The notes below the pieces were generated by a model that saw nothing but the letters and a program-made list of their open reading frames with translations, did not search any database and was not told the origin of the DNA. Source: Paraburkholderia sp. DHOC27 (GTDB lineage: Bacteria; Pseudomonadota; Gammaproteobacteria; Burkholderiales; Burkholderiaceae). Taken from it: a DNA stretch of 64,000 nucleotides. The position numbers and the translations under genes were made by a program. The stretch covers positions 434,001 through 498,000 of the forward strand of contig NZ_QVQV01000001.1 of the NCBI RefSeq assembly GCF_003429005.1, written 5' to 3'. This document shows positions 9,395-17,932 of this stretch, in pieces (the stretch's first letter is position 1; each line of letters starts with the position of its first letter).

Positions 9395-9647
9395 GGCTTA
9401 CTCGAACGACGACGATGAACTCACCATTCAGGGCGACGCGCTGACCATTGCCAATGGCACGACACGCGTCACCCTCAGCGGCACGCTCGACATCACGCGG
9501 GACAAACGCGGCCTGAAGGCGGCGCTCGCGCTGAAGCAGGCACTGGATAGCGTGGTGGCCACGTTGCAGGCCCAGGCCGATCTGCCCGAACAGATCAAGG
9601 ATGAACCGGACGCAAAGCCCGGTGTGGTGGATAACCCGTTCAACTAG
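9387..9647 (+). CDS. Hypothetical protein translationally coupled to the nuclease
   Basis: 86 residues beginning at a GTG that overlaps the nuclease stop codon; GGGAGG eight bases upstream, inside the nuclease gene, is a strong ribosome site. The sequence (VFKAYSNDDDELTIQGDALTI, then alternating strand-like TLSGTLDITRD and a helical LKAALALKQALDSVVATLQ) has no known domain and no signal peptide. Because the nuclease is exported, a cytoplasmic inhibitor role can be imagined but there is no direct evidence for it. Confidence 0.65.
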   Translation: MFKAYSNDDDELTIQGDALTIANGTTRVTLSGTLDITRDKRGLKAALALKQALDSVVATLQAQADLPEQIKDEPDAKPGVVDNPFN

Positions 9648-9682
9648 CTTTGGGCAACCCGCTTCACCCCCTCTCCGATATC

Positions 9683-9706
9683 GAGCCGCACCTTGCGGCT
9701 CTTTTT
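9683..9706 (+). terminator. Rho-independent terminator of the nuclease operon
   Basis: An 8-bp perfect stem GAGCCGCA/TGCGGCTC with a 3-base loop is followed by five T, 36 bp after the stop codon of the 9387-9647 gene. Confidence 0.9.
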
Positions 9707-9919
9707 ACATTGGGACGTTAAGGCATCCCAAGTTTCTTAAACCAGACTTAAATCACGCGTTCTGGCCTGACGCGCCGCAGCGGGCCTCGCGATTTTGGTT
9801 TGGAATCCATTGTTTCGCAGGTTACGTTTTGTCACGAGCGCGACGTCAACTCCCGTCATCCGGCCAACGTTAAACCGGCAGCGCTGAACCTTTTCAGCCG
9901 CGACACCAGGAGTCACACC

Positions 9920-10351
9920 ATGAAGATGATTTTCGCTGCCGTAGCTTCCACCCTGCTCGTTTCGACGGCCTTTGCGCAGACGCCGGCGCCGGCGATGTCG
10001 GGCAACCAGCACACTCAGGCGGCTGGCGAGGCGAATCTGAAAGCCGGCGCCGCGGCGCAAGCCGATACGACGAAGCCGGAAGCTTCGGCGAACACGTCGG
10101 CGAATGCATCGAGCAAGATGGTCAGCGCGACGCCGGACAAGTCCACAGCAAAGCTGCACGCGAAAAAGGCCGCGCCGGCTCACGCCGTGAAGACTCAGGC
10201 GCACAAAGTTAGTAAAACGAAGCATACCGTCGCGGCGAACGCCGACAAGAGCACGACCAAGGCCGACGCGGGCAAAGTGCCGGCGAAGGATAGCAACACG
10301 ACGCAGGCAAAAACCGAAGGCGCTAAAGCGGACACCACCCAGACCAACTAA
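9920..10351 (+). CDS. Exported Ala/Lys/Thr-rich low-complexity protein
   Basis: 143 residues from the ATG at 9920 (ribosome site CAGGAG). A signal peptide MKMIFAAVASTLLVSTAFAQ ends at an A-x-A-Q cleavage site. The mature part is disordered: rich in Ala, Lys, Thr and Asp with many VKTQAHKVSKTKHT-like basic stretches and no hydrophobic core. Such histone-tail-like periplasmic proteins are common in Burkholderia and have no assigned role. A terminator follows 70 bp downstream, so it is a single-gene unit. Confidence 0.7.
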   Translation: MKMIFAAVASTLLVSTAFAQTPAPAMSGNQHTQAAGEANLKAGAAAQADTTKPEASANTSANASSKMVSATPDKSTAKLHAKKAAPAHAVKTQAHKVSKTKHTVAANADKSTTKADAGKVPAKDSNTTQAKTEGAKADTTQTN

Positions 10352-10420
10352 GGTGATCGGTTCTCGGCATCATCCTGCGTGGTCGCTTTAAGAATCGAAG
10401 TGGGATATGCCGTTGGGGGA

Positions 10421-10447
10421 GGCGAGTCTACCGGCTCGCCTTTTTTT
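10421..10447 (+). terminator. Rho-independent terminator
   Basis: GGCGAG...CTCGCC stem followed by seven T, 70 bp after the low-complexity exported protein gene. Confidence 0.85.
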
Positions 10448-10500
10448 CGTTCTGTTTGTTCTGTTCGTTCTTTTGGTTGGCGACTCGGCGGCTGCGGACT

Positions 10501-11235
10501 TTATTTTGCGGTATCGGGTGGCGCCGCTATACCGGCCAATGCAGCCAGCTTCTTTGCATCGACGATTTCGATTTCCGCATAGCGCAACTGCAACGCGCCC
10601 TGCACTTCGAACTGCTTGAGCGTCTGATTGATGGTCTGCCGCGACAAGGCCAGCATCATCGCCAGATCTTCCTGCGGCACCTTGAGCACGCGTCGTAACG
10701 CGCCCGGCTCGCCGTAACCGTTGGCCATCAACAGCAAGCGGCGCGCAATGCGCTGCGCGGCAGGCAACAGCGCGGTCTCTTCGATCGCTTCGAATGCCAG
10801 CCGGAGCTTGTGCGTCAGCAACAAACCGAACGCGTGCCAGTGCTCGGGCGCGCGTTCGAGCAGCGTGACCAGCTCGGTACGCGGCAAATGAAACAGCACG
10901 GAATCGCGCTCGGCATACGCATCATGGGTTCGCGGGCGGCCGTCGAACAGCGCGATCTCACCAAACCAGTTGACCGGTTCGATCACCGCCAGCAACGCTT
11001 CCTTGCCGGCCATGCTCGCCGCGCCAATACGGATCACGCCTTCCATGACGCAGTAGAGCCCATCGTCGGGATCGCCGCGCATGAAGAGCCGTTGGCCCGC
11101 CTGCACATGCTGCACGCGGCCACGTTCGACGAGTTGCGTGCGCAAGGCGGCCGGCGCGGCGCGAAACCAGGCGCTGCGCTCGAGCATCGCAAGGGTTTGG
11201 GACGTGGATACAGCCAGGTTCGTGGATGATGGCAT
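10501..11235 (-). CDS. Crp/Fnr family transcriptional regulator
   Basis: 244 residues. Residues about 20-140 form a cyclic-nucleotide-binding-type beta-barrel (RLFMRGDPDDGLYCVMEGVIRIG, then WFGEIALFDGRPRTHDAYAERDSVL). The C-terminal part has a Crp-type winged helix (PQEDLAMMLALSRQTINQTLKQFEVQGAL). There is no N-terminal cysteine set, so it is not an oxygen-sensing FNR; the ligand is unknown. It stands alone, divergent from the Mpo1-like gene at 11324, sharing an 88-bp intergenic region where it may autoregulate. Confidence 0.9.
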   Translation of the reverse strand: MPSSTNLAVSTSQTLAMLERSAWFRAAPAALRTQLVERGRVQHVQAGQRLFMRGDPDDGLYCVMEGVIRIGAASMAGKEALLAVIEPVNWFGEIALFDGRPRTHDAYAERDSVLFHLPRTELVTLLERAPEHWHAFGLLLTHKLRLAFEAIEETALLPAAQRIARRLLLMANGYGEPGALRRVLKVPQEDLAMMLALSRQTINQTLKQFEVQGALQLRYAEIEIVDAKKLAALAGIAAPPDTAK

Positions 11236-11323
11236 CGTGCTGAAGCGCTGAATTGTCGGCTACCCGATGGTTTTAAATTCCGCTGCCCGCGATTATGCTT
11301 ACTTTGATCCCGGAGCGGCACCC

Positions 11324-11869
11324 ATGAGAACGCTGACGCAGCAACTCACGCAGTACGCGGACTACCATCGCGACCGGCGCAACATCGCCACGCATTTCGT
11401 CGGCATTCCGCTCATCGTGCTGGCGGTGGCCGTGCTGATGAGCCGCCCCGTCTGGCCCGTCAGCGGCTTGCCGTTTGCGCTTTCGCCCGCGTGGCTGTTG
11501 TTCGGCGCCGCCACACTCTATTACCTCGTGCTCGATCTGCCGCTTGGCCTGATGATGGCGCTCGTCTCCGCGTTGTTGCTCGCATGCGGAGCATGGCTCG
11601 CCAAGCAAAGCACGTTGACGTGGCTGACCGCGGGCATCGGCATGTTCGTCATTGGCTGGGTGCTGCAGTTCATCGGTCACATCGCGTATGAGCATCGCAA
11701 GCCCGCCTTCGTCGACGATCTGGCCGGCCTGTTGATTGGACCGTTGTTCGTGCTTGCTGAAGCGCTCTTTGGTTTCGGCTGGCGCCCGGCTCTGCGCGAG
11801 GCCATCGAAGCGCAGGTCGGGCCGACTCGTATCAACGCCGCTCAAAGCGGCGCGCAGCACGGTCGTTGA
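11324..11869 (+). CDS. DUF962 / Mpo1-like membrane protein
   Basis: 181 residues starting MRTLTQQLTQYADYHRDRRN, with HFVGIPLIVLAVAVLM next. The pair Y-x-x-x-H-R-D-x-x-N and T-H-F-V-G-I-P is the DUF962 signature. It is followed by three to four membrane helices and a late IGWVLQFIGHIAYEHRKPA, the second conserved His block. In yeast the family member Mpo1 is an iron-dependent dioxygenase acting on 2-hydroxy fatty acids; a similar role in bacterial lipid turnover is possible. An upstream in-frame ATG (11267) gives no membrane-compatible N-terminus. Confidence 0.85.
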   Translation: MRTLTQQLTQYADYHRDRRNIATHFVGIPLIVLAVAVLMSRPVWPVSGLPFALSPAWLLFGAATLYYLVLDLPLGLMMALVSALLLACGAWLAKQSTLTWLTAGIGMFVIGWVLQFIGHIAYEHRKPAFVDDLAGLLIGPLFVLAEALFGFGWRPALREAIEAQVGPTRINAAQSGAQHGR

Positions 11870-11928
11870 CGCTGCCGCAGAATCGGCGAGCGCGGCGCGG
11901 CACGCACAGCGCGACCTTCCCCTGTTGA

Positions 11929-12879
11929 TCAGCGCGGCGCCAATCGCACCAGCCGCGCGCCATGCAATGCGGTGAGTGCGACTGCCAGCCAGATCGGCAC
12001 ATAGGTGGCGAGTTGTTGGGCCGTCAGTGACTCGCCGAGAAATGTCACGGACACCACCACCAGCAGTACGGGTTCGACATAGCCGAGAATGCCGAATAGG
12101 GCCATCGGCAACAACCGACTGGCCTTGAGATACGACGCCAGTGCTACCGTGCTGAGTACGCCCAGGCCCGGCAGCAGGAGAAACGCCATGCCTGGGCGTC
12201 CTGTCAGCAGAGGCAGCGAATCACCCAGCACCACCGTGACGACTGCAACCGGCAACAGCAAGGTCATCTCCACGGCGAACGCCGTCAGCGAATCCGCCTG
12301 GATTTTGCGGCGCAGCACGAAGTACGGCGGGTAGCCCAGCGCAACCAGCAGGGTCGGCCAGGAGAACGCGCCCGTCATCCATACCTCGTGCGCCACACCG
12401 AGCGCGGCGCACGCCACCGCGAGCCATTGCAGGCCGTCGATGTGCTCGCGATAGTAGAAGCGCCCGACCAGCACCATCGTCAGTGGCAGCAGAAAATAGC
12501 CGAGTGAGACTTCGAGCATGCGTCCATGCAGCGGCGCCCACAGGAACACCCACAGTTGCAGGCCGAGCATGACCGCACTCGCGATCAGCGCTACGGCCAC
12601 CTGCGGCTGACGAACGGCACGCGCAACCAGTTGGCGTAGCAACGGCCAGCGCCCGCGCAGCGCGATCAGCAGTAGCGCACCGGGCACGGTCCACAGCACG
12701 CGCCACGCAAAAATATCGAGGCCGCTCAACGGTGCCAGCAGTTTGACGTAGGCGGATAGCAGCGCAAATAACGCCGAAGCGCCAACGGACAGCGCAATCC
12801 CCTGCCTTGGCTCGTAGTGGCTGGTCTGGCTCGCCCGCCTCGTCTGACTCATCGCAGCGGCCGTCTCATGCAAAGGCAT
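11929..12879 (-). CDS. rarD: RarD-type EamA transporter
   Basis: 316 residues with about ten membrane helices. The order GIALSVGASALFALLSAYVKLL, DIFAWRVLWTVPGALLLIALRGRW and later SLGYFLLPLTMVLVGRFYYREH is that of RarD, a DMT-superfamily protein first noted with chloramphenicol sensitivity. The substrate is not known. An internal ATG at 12852 is an alternative start. The gene is convergent with the Mpo1-like gene, with 59 bp between the stop codons. Confidence 0.8.
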   Translation of the reverse strand: MPLHETAAAMSQTRRASQTSHYEPRQGIALSVGASALFALLSAYVKLLAPLSGLDIFAWRVLWTVPGALLLIALRGRWPLLRQLVARAVRQPQVAVALIASAVMLGLQLWVFLWAPLHGRMLEVSLGYFLLPLTMVLVGRFYYREHIDGLQWLAVACAALGVAHEVWMTGAFSWPTLLVALGYPPYFVLRRKIQADSLTAFAVEMTLLLPVAVVTVVLGDSLPLLTGRPGMAFLLLPGLGVLSTVALASYLKASRLLPMALFGILGYVEPVLLVVVSVTFLGESLTAQQLATYVPIWLAVALTALHGARLVRLAPR

Positions 12880-13363
12880 CGTGACGCCGTTCCGTATGCG
12901 TCGTGATGCGCGAACCCGGGTTCACACGCCCGCGCGTACCGCGCGGCACCTGGCGACGCGGCGGCTTTCGTTTTCATTGGAAGATTTGTCTCTTAAGCGT
13001 GCAGTGAGTCGCGTGTCTCGCTGCTCTCTGAAGCGGTTCTGTCATACAAAGCCCGCATTCTAGACGCGTTGCGCCGGGACGCCGCGTGGAAAATCAATTA
13101 TTCCGTGCGGGTCGCGGCGCTATGCACTAGAACATAACTTCATTCATGCACGCCACATCCTGAGCGCGTGCATCGGATATTCGTGCTGTTTCCCTTGCAA
13201 GCGCGCTTCTTGCTTGCTCAACCCGGCTACCTCGATGCCAGTGCGATCCCTATGGACGCCTGGTCTGCGCCCTCCCCGCTGCACGCGATGCGTTTTAGCG
13301 TTGCGCACACAACGATCCACACCGGACAACCCACCGTCACGGAACGTGAAAACTGGAGCAAGC

Positions 13364-14332
13364 ATGACTCAGCCAGCCCTATCGCAGGATGTCTCACCGG
13401 ACTTTGCCGCCGACGTGCGCGCCGGCCTCACCCATACGCCGCAAAAGGAATTGCCGTCGAAGTACTTGTATGACGAAGTGGGTTCGGCGCTCTTCGAAGT
13501 GATCACCGTATTGCCTGAGTATGGCGTGACGCGTGCCGAAGAACGTCTGCTGACGAAGCACGCGGCGGACATCGTCGCGCAACTGCCCCATGACGTGACC
13601 GTGGCGGAACTGGGCAGCGGCAGTGGCCGCAAGACGCGACGAATTCTTGAAGCGCTGTGTAAAAAGCGGCCTACGTCGTACTGTCCGATTGAAATTTCGC
13701 GCAGCGCTTTGCAATTATGTCGGCGCGAACTCGGCGATATCGAGCGGATTTCGATTGTCGGCTATGAGCGCGATTATCTGGCCGGGCTGGCGGAAGTCAG
13801 CAAAAAACGCGCGGACGGCGAGCGTCTGCTGGTGCTGTTCCTTGGCAGTACGATTGGCAACTTCGGGCGGCTTGCAGCGACGCGCTTTCTACGTTCGATC
13901 CGTAGCATGCTCACGCCTGGCGATGCGCTCCTGCTCGGCACCGACCTGGAAAAACCGATCCCGGTGCTGGTTGCCGCGTACGACGATCCGGTTGGTGTGA
14001 CTGCGGCTTTCAACCTGAATCTGCTCGCGCGCATCAACCGCGAACTGGGCGGCGACTTCCCTCTTGACGCGTTTCAGCACGTAGCGCGTTTCAACCCCGA
14101 CGCACGCAGCATCGAAATGCATCTGCGCGCACGGCGTCCTGTCACGGCACATGTACGGGCCGCGCAATTGACGGTGACGCTCGAAGAGGGCGAAACCATC
14201 TGGACCGAAAGCAGCCACAAGTACCGCGCCGAAGAAGTGCCCGCCATTGCCGACGACGCGGGCTTTACCTGCAGCTATCAATGGATCGAGCAAGACTGGG
14301 GATTCGCCGAGAGTCTGCTGGTTGCAAAGTGA
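13364..14332 (+). CDS. egtD: L-histidine N-alpha-methyltransferase EgtD
   Basis: 322 residues. EgtD trimethylates histidine to hercynine with S-adenosylmethionine, the first step of ergothioneine synthesis. The family opening is clear (ELPSKYLYDEVGSALFEVIT, then LPEYGVTRAEERLL). The SAM site is VAELGSGSGRKTRRILEAL, and FLGSTIGNFGRLAATRFL is the conserved downstream loop. The start at 13364 follows GGAGCA; the frame is open 50 codons further but upstream codons are unlike a protein. No egtB gene is next to it in this window, which is unusual for the pathway. Confidence 0.92.
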   Translation: MTQPALSQDVSPDFAADVRAGLTHTPQKELPSKYLYDEVGSALFEVITVLPEYGVTRAEERLLTKHAADIVAQLPHDVTVAELGSGSGRKTRRILEALCKKRPTSYCPIEISRSALQLCRRELGDIERISIVGYERDYLAGLAEVSKKRADGERLLVLFLGSTIGNFGRLAATRFLRSIRSMLTPGDALLLGTDLEKPIPVLVAAYDDPVGVTAAFNLNLLARINRELGGDFPLDAFQHVARFNPDARSIEMHLRARRPVTAHVRAAQLTVTLEEGETIWTESSHKYRAEEVPAIADDAGFTCSYQWIEQDWGFAESLLVAK

Positions 14333-14403
14333 TGCGCGTGGTCCGGCGCGACGCGCCGGACTCGCCGCTGGACCTTATCGATCTTCGACTCTCTCTACCG
14401 GGC

Positions 14404-14700
14404 TCAGTGTTGCTCGAAGCGCTCGTACCGTTTGTCGGACGGGCGCTCTTCTCCCGTCACCTCGCTCACGCGCGCCGCTGGCGGCCCGTGACGCAGCCAC
14501 GAAAGCATCCGGTCAACCTGGTTGGCCGTACCCTGCAGCATCGCCTCCACTGAACCATCGTCCAGATTGGCCACCCATCCTCTGATGCCGAGCGCGTGCG
14601 CCTGCCGCACGGTGGCATGGCGGAAACCCACGCCTTGCACTACGCCGCGCACCCGTACGTAGTAGGTTTCGATCCGCGAATCCAGATCCGGGCCTGTCAT
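14404..14700 (-). CDS. acyP: Acylphosphatase
   Basis: 98 residues. The signature YYVRVRGVVQGVGFRHATVRQA contains the phosphate loop (V-x-G-x-V-Q-G-V-x-F-R) with catalytic Arg, and GWVANLDDGSVEAMLQG supplies the catalytic Asn. It hydrolyses carboxyl-phosphate bonds such as acetyl phosphate. The gene is convergent with egtD, 71 bp apart, and divergent from hpnA. Confidence 0.93.
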   Translation of the reverse strand: MTGPDLDSRIETYYVRVRGVVQGVGFRHATVRQAHALGIRGWVANLDDGSVEAMLQGTANQVDRMLSWLRHGPPAARVSEVTGEERPSDKRYERFEQH

Positions 14701-14845
14701 GCTGTCCTCTCCTCACAATCTTTCAAGCCGGCATTCTAGTCGCCTCGCGGCCAGCCTGCCTGGATGATGTCGAACGTTCACGGCGTCGCATACCCTGCGC
14801 GTGCCACGTACAATCCGACGACCGTCACCCAGGGAACTGGAAAGA

Positions 14846-15856
14846 ATGATTGATCCAAACCGCGATCTCGTACTCGTCACCGGAGCTTCCGGCTTTGTCG
14901 GCTCGGCTGTGGCGCGCATCGCGCAAGAGAAAGGTTTCAACGTGCGCGTGCTGGTGCGCGCCACCAGTCCACGCCGAAACGTCGAGGCGCTCAACGCGGA
15001 AATCGTCGTGGGCGACATGCGCGACGAAGCCTCCATGCGCGCCGCGCTGCGCGGCGTGCGCTATCTGCTGCACGTCGCCGCGGACTACCGGCTGTGGGCG
15101 CCGGACCCGAGCGAAATCGAACGCTCGAATCTGGAAGGCACCGAGGCCACCATGAGGGCCGCGCTGAAGGAAGGCGTCGAGCGCGTGGTGTACACCAGCA
15201 GCGTGGCGACCTTGAAGGTGACGAGTTCGGGGCAATCGGCAGATGAGACCTCGCCGCTGAAGGCCGAGCAGGCCATCGGCGTCTACAAGCGCAGCAAGGT
15301 GCTTGCCGAGCGCGCGGTGGAACGCATGATCGCCGAGAACGGTCTGCCCGCTGTCATCGTCAATCCTTCAACGCCGATTGGCCCGCGTGACGTCAAGCCC
15401 ACGCCAACTGGCCGCATCATCGTGGAAGCGGCGCTCGGCAAGATTCCGGCGTTCGTGGATACGGGGCTGAATCTCGTACACGTGGACGACGTCGCAGCGG
15501 GACATTTTCTCGCGCTCGAACGCGGCAAGATTGGCGAGCGCTACATTCTTGGCGGCGAGAACCTGCCCTTGCAGACGATGCTCGCCGATATCGCCGCTCT
15601 CACCGGACGCAAGGCGCCGACCATCAGCCTGCCGCGTTTGCCGCTCTATCCGCTGGCGATGGGCGCGGAAGCGGTTGCCAAGATCACGAAGCGCGAACCC
15701 TTCCTCACGGTCGACGCCTTGAAGATGTCGAAGAACAAGATGTACTTCACGTCGGCCAAGGCCGAGCGCGAGCTGGGCTATCAGGCGCGGCCCTACCGCG
15801 AAGGCTTGGCCGATGCGCTGGAATGGTTCCGGCAAGCGGGGTATCTGAAGGGTTGA
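14846..15856 (+). CDS. hpnA: Hopanoid-associated sugar epimerase HpnA
   Basis: 336 residues, ATG at 14846 after GGAAAG. An NAD(P)-binding Rossmann motif (LVTGASGFVGSAVARIA) opens the protein and the short-chain dehydrogenase site is Y-x-x-x-K within GVYKRSKVLAE. The remainder matches HpnA, an extended-SDR/epimerase consistently found in hopanoid loci and thought to work on the polar head group. It is the first gene of the hopanoid cluster here, transcribed rightward and 138 bp ahead of a hypothetical gene. Confidence 0.92.
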   Translation: MIDPNRDLVLVTGASGFVGSAVARIAQEKGFNVRVLVRATSPRRNVEALNAEIVVGDMRDEASMRAALRGVRYLLHVAADYRLWAPDPSEIERSNLEGTEATMRAALKEGVERVVYTSSVATLKVTSSGQSADETSPLKAEQAIGVYKRSKVLAERAVERMIAENGLPAVIVNPSTPIGPRDVKPTPTGRIIVEAALGKIPAFVDTGLNLVHVDDVAAGHFLALERGKIGERYILGGENLPLQTMLADIAALTGRKAPTISLPRLPLYPLAMGAEAVAKITKREPFLTVDALKMSKNKMYFTSAKAERELGYQARPYREGLADALEWFRQAGYLKG

Positions 15857-15994
15857 ACTGGCTGAATGAGCCGGAGATGTGAACGGCCGGATTTGATGTG
15901 TTATCGCGCACTTTGTTACAACGTCGTACGCGAGTGAAGGGTCACGCGACGCCCGTAGCAGGTAAAATCTCAGGTCTTACCAGAGAATCCTCGC

Positions 15995-16576
15995 ATGAAC
16001 CTTCACGAACAGCTCGGCGCGCTCGAAGTGGGCGTCGATCAGCTCATTCAGGCTGTCGTGGCCCCGCAGGCCAGCAACATCCCCGAGACATCCGCACAAG
16101 CGGCACCTTCGCAAGCGTCGGCGCTGAATCACGCCGCGCCTGCGCGCGCGCAAGACACGGCGGGCGAGACCGCGGCTGCGCACGACAAGGCGCAGTCCGA
16201 AGCGCCTCAAGTGCCGGACACGGTGCAAGCTCAGGCCGTCACGCCTGAAGAAAAGCCTACCTTGTCGATTGGCCGCCCGAGCCAGAACGAAATCACCATG
16301 ACGATCGCCGGCAAGACGGTGTCGCTGCATCCCGAGCAGATCGGTCAGTTGATCGAGGAGCTCTCCAATGCGCGCGCCTCGATGGCACCGGAACCGCCGA
16401 TGGGCGTGCCGCGTGGCTGGCGTTTCGTGTCGACCAAGAATCCTGTGATGGCCGTGCAGAAGCAGTCCAATGGCGATCGCACGCTGGTCCTGCGCCACAC
16501 CGGCCACGGCTGGGTGCCATTCACGTTCACGCCGGATATCGTGATTCAGATGTATGCGATGCTGACGCAGCGCTGA
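15995..16576 (+). CDS. Conserved hypothetical protein with disordered middle
   Basis: 193 residues. A short helical start (MNLHEQLGALEVGVDQLIQAV) is followed by about 55 residues rich in Ala, Gln, Pro and Glu that are likely disordered. A compact C-terminal domain from about residue 88 has strand-rich IGRPSQNEITMTIAGKTVSL, HPEQIGQLIEELSNARASM and LRHTGHGWVPFTFTPDIVIQM. No known domain is recognised. It lies between hpnA and hpnB but on the opposite strand to hpnB, and ends at a strong terminator, so it may not belong to hopanoid synthesis. Confidence 0.7.
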   Translation: MNLHEQLGALEVGVDQLIQAVVAPQASNIPETSAQAAPSQASALNHAAPARAQDTAGETAAAHDKAQSEAPQVPDTVQAQAVTPEEKPTLSIGRPSQNEITMTIAGKTVSLHPEQIGQLIEELSNARASMAPEPPMGVPRGWRFVSTKNPVMAVQKQSNGDRTLVLRHTGHGWVPFTFTPDIVIQMYAMLTQR

Positions 16577-16604
16577 TTGAAAGACGTAGGCGGGAGATCA
16601 AAAC

Positions 16605-16631
16605 AAAAGCGGCGCTCGATGCGCCGCTTTT
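16605..16631. terminator. Bidirectional terminator
   Basis: AAAAGCGGCG...CGCCGCTTTT is a 10-bp perfect inverted repeat with A and T tracts on each side, between the hypothetical gene at 15995 (+) and hpnB (-). Confidence 0.88.
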
Positions 16632-16759
16632 GCGTTTTCGGGCTCACTTTTAGATCCGCTTTTGGGCCCGCTTTGGGCCCGCTTAGGGCTCATTTCGACC
16701 CTGCCGGCAGGCTGTATGCAAACGGCCCTCGCAGACCGTCCCTCGCGTTTAGCGACAGC

Positions 16760-17932
16760 TCACCGCTCCTGCACCGGCGCCTGCACCCGCGCCTTCCACT
16801 GACCACCCTTGCCGCGCCAGTAGCGCACCGCTGACGCAAACGTCGCGCCGACATAGAACAGCGCCACCAACGGCAGGAACGGCGCCCACAACGGCGAGCG
16901 GCCGTAGTAGCGCAACATGGGCGCATAGGCGCAGCACATCAGCGCCCACGCGAGCCACGCCGGCCAGCACAACGGCCCCAACAGCAGCGCGGCAACGGGC
17001 GGAATCAGATAGATGATGGTCATGCCCGCCAGCGTGCCCGCCAGCATCCACGTCGAGTAGTGCAACTGCGTGAAGGCGGTGCGCGCAATCATGTTCCAGA
17101 TGTCGCGCCAGCTATCGTACGGACGCAGCGACACGCTGCGTGCCGCAACGTCGAGCCGGATCGGATGCCGGCCCGTGCCGCGGTGCTTGATGCGCGCGGC
17201 CAGGCTGCAATCGTCGATCAGTTCTGCGCGAATCGATTCGATGCCGCCGGCTTCCTCCAGCGCGGTACGGCGCACCAGCATGCAGCCGCCAGCCGCGGCG
17301 GCCGTCTTGTTGCGCGGGTTGTTGACCCATGCAAACGGATAAAGCTTGGCGAAGAAAAACACGAAAGCCGGAATCAGCGCTTTTTCCCAGAACGAGTCGC
17401 AACGCAGACGCACCATCAGCGAGACCAGGTCGCGTTGCTCGGCGTCCGCGCGCATGACGAGTTGCGTGACGGCGTCAGCGGGATGGCCGATGTCGGCGTC
17501 TGTCAGCAACAGGAAGTCGGCCGGCAGACCGAGCGTGCGCACCGCCTCGATGCCTTGCGACTGCGCCCAGACCTTGCCCGACCAGCCCGGCGGCAGCGGC
17601 TTCGCGCTCAATACCGTGAGACGCTCCGGGCATTTCAGTTCCAGCGCGGCCGCGCGGGCGGCGTCGGCGGTGCCGTCGGTGCTGTGATCGTCCACCACGA
17701 TCACGTGAAACGGGCCGGGGTAGGCCTGGCTTAGCAGCGTACCGACCGCCTGCGCAATCACGTCCGCTTCGTTACGGGCGGGCACCACCGCGGCGACGGC
17801 GGGCCAGCTTTCACGCGGCGCGTCGACCAGCGGCGCTGCGGGACGCGACCGCCAGAAACCCCCGCGAAACAGCAGCAAGACACCCCAGATCAACAGGGAA
17901 AGACACGACAGAACGAATAGAACCACCTGCAT
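16760..17932 (-). CDS. hpnB: Hopanoid biosynthesis glycosyltransferase HpnB
   Basis: 390 residues. An N-terminal membrane helix (VVLFVLSCLSLLIWGVLLLF) is followed by a GT-A type family 2 fold: VAAVVPARNEADVIAQAVGTL, HVIVVDDHSTDGTADAAR and LTDADIGHPADAV, where DAD is the metal-binding triad. Three or four membrane helices close the protein. HpnB is the family name for this glycosyltransferase in hopanoid loci; the exact sugar transferred is not shown here. Its ATG overlaps the hpnC stop (TGATG), so the two are translationally coupled. A GTG one codon earlier is also possible. Confidence 0.9.
   Translation of the reverse strand: MQVVLFVLSCLSLLIWGVLLLFRGGFWRSRPAAPLVDAPRESWPAVAAVVPARNEADVIAQAVGTLLSQAYPGPFHVIVVDDHSTDGTADAARAAALELKCPERLTVLSAKPLPPGWSGKVWAQSQGIEAVRTLGLPADFLLLTDADIGHPADAVTQLVMRADAEQRDLVSLMVRLRCDSFWEKALIPAFVFFFAKLYPFAWVNNPRNKTAAAAGGCMLVRRTALEEAGGIESIRAELIDDCSLAARIKHRGTGRHPIRLDVAARSVSLRPYDSWRDIWNMIARTAFTQLHYSTWMLAGTLAGMTIIYLIPPVAALLLGPLCWPAWLAWALMCCAYAPMLRYYGRSPLWAPFLPLVALFYVGATFASAVRYWRGKGGQWKARVQAPVQER

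Noticed and set aside
16640..16700. Short GGGCCCGCTT repeats downstream of a terminator
   Set aside because: Only two or three imperfect units; no evidence of function.
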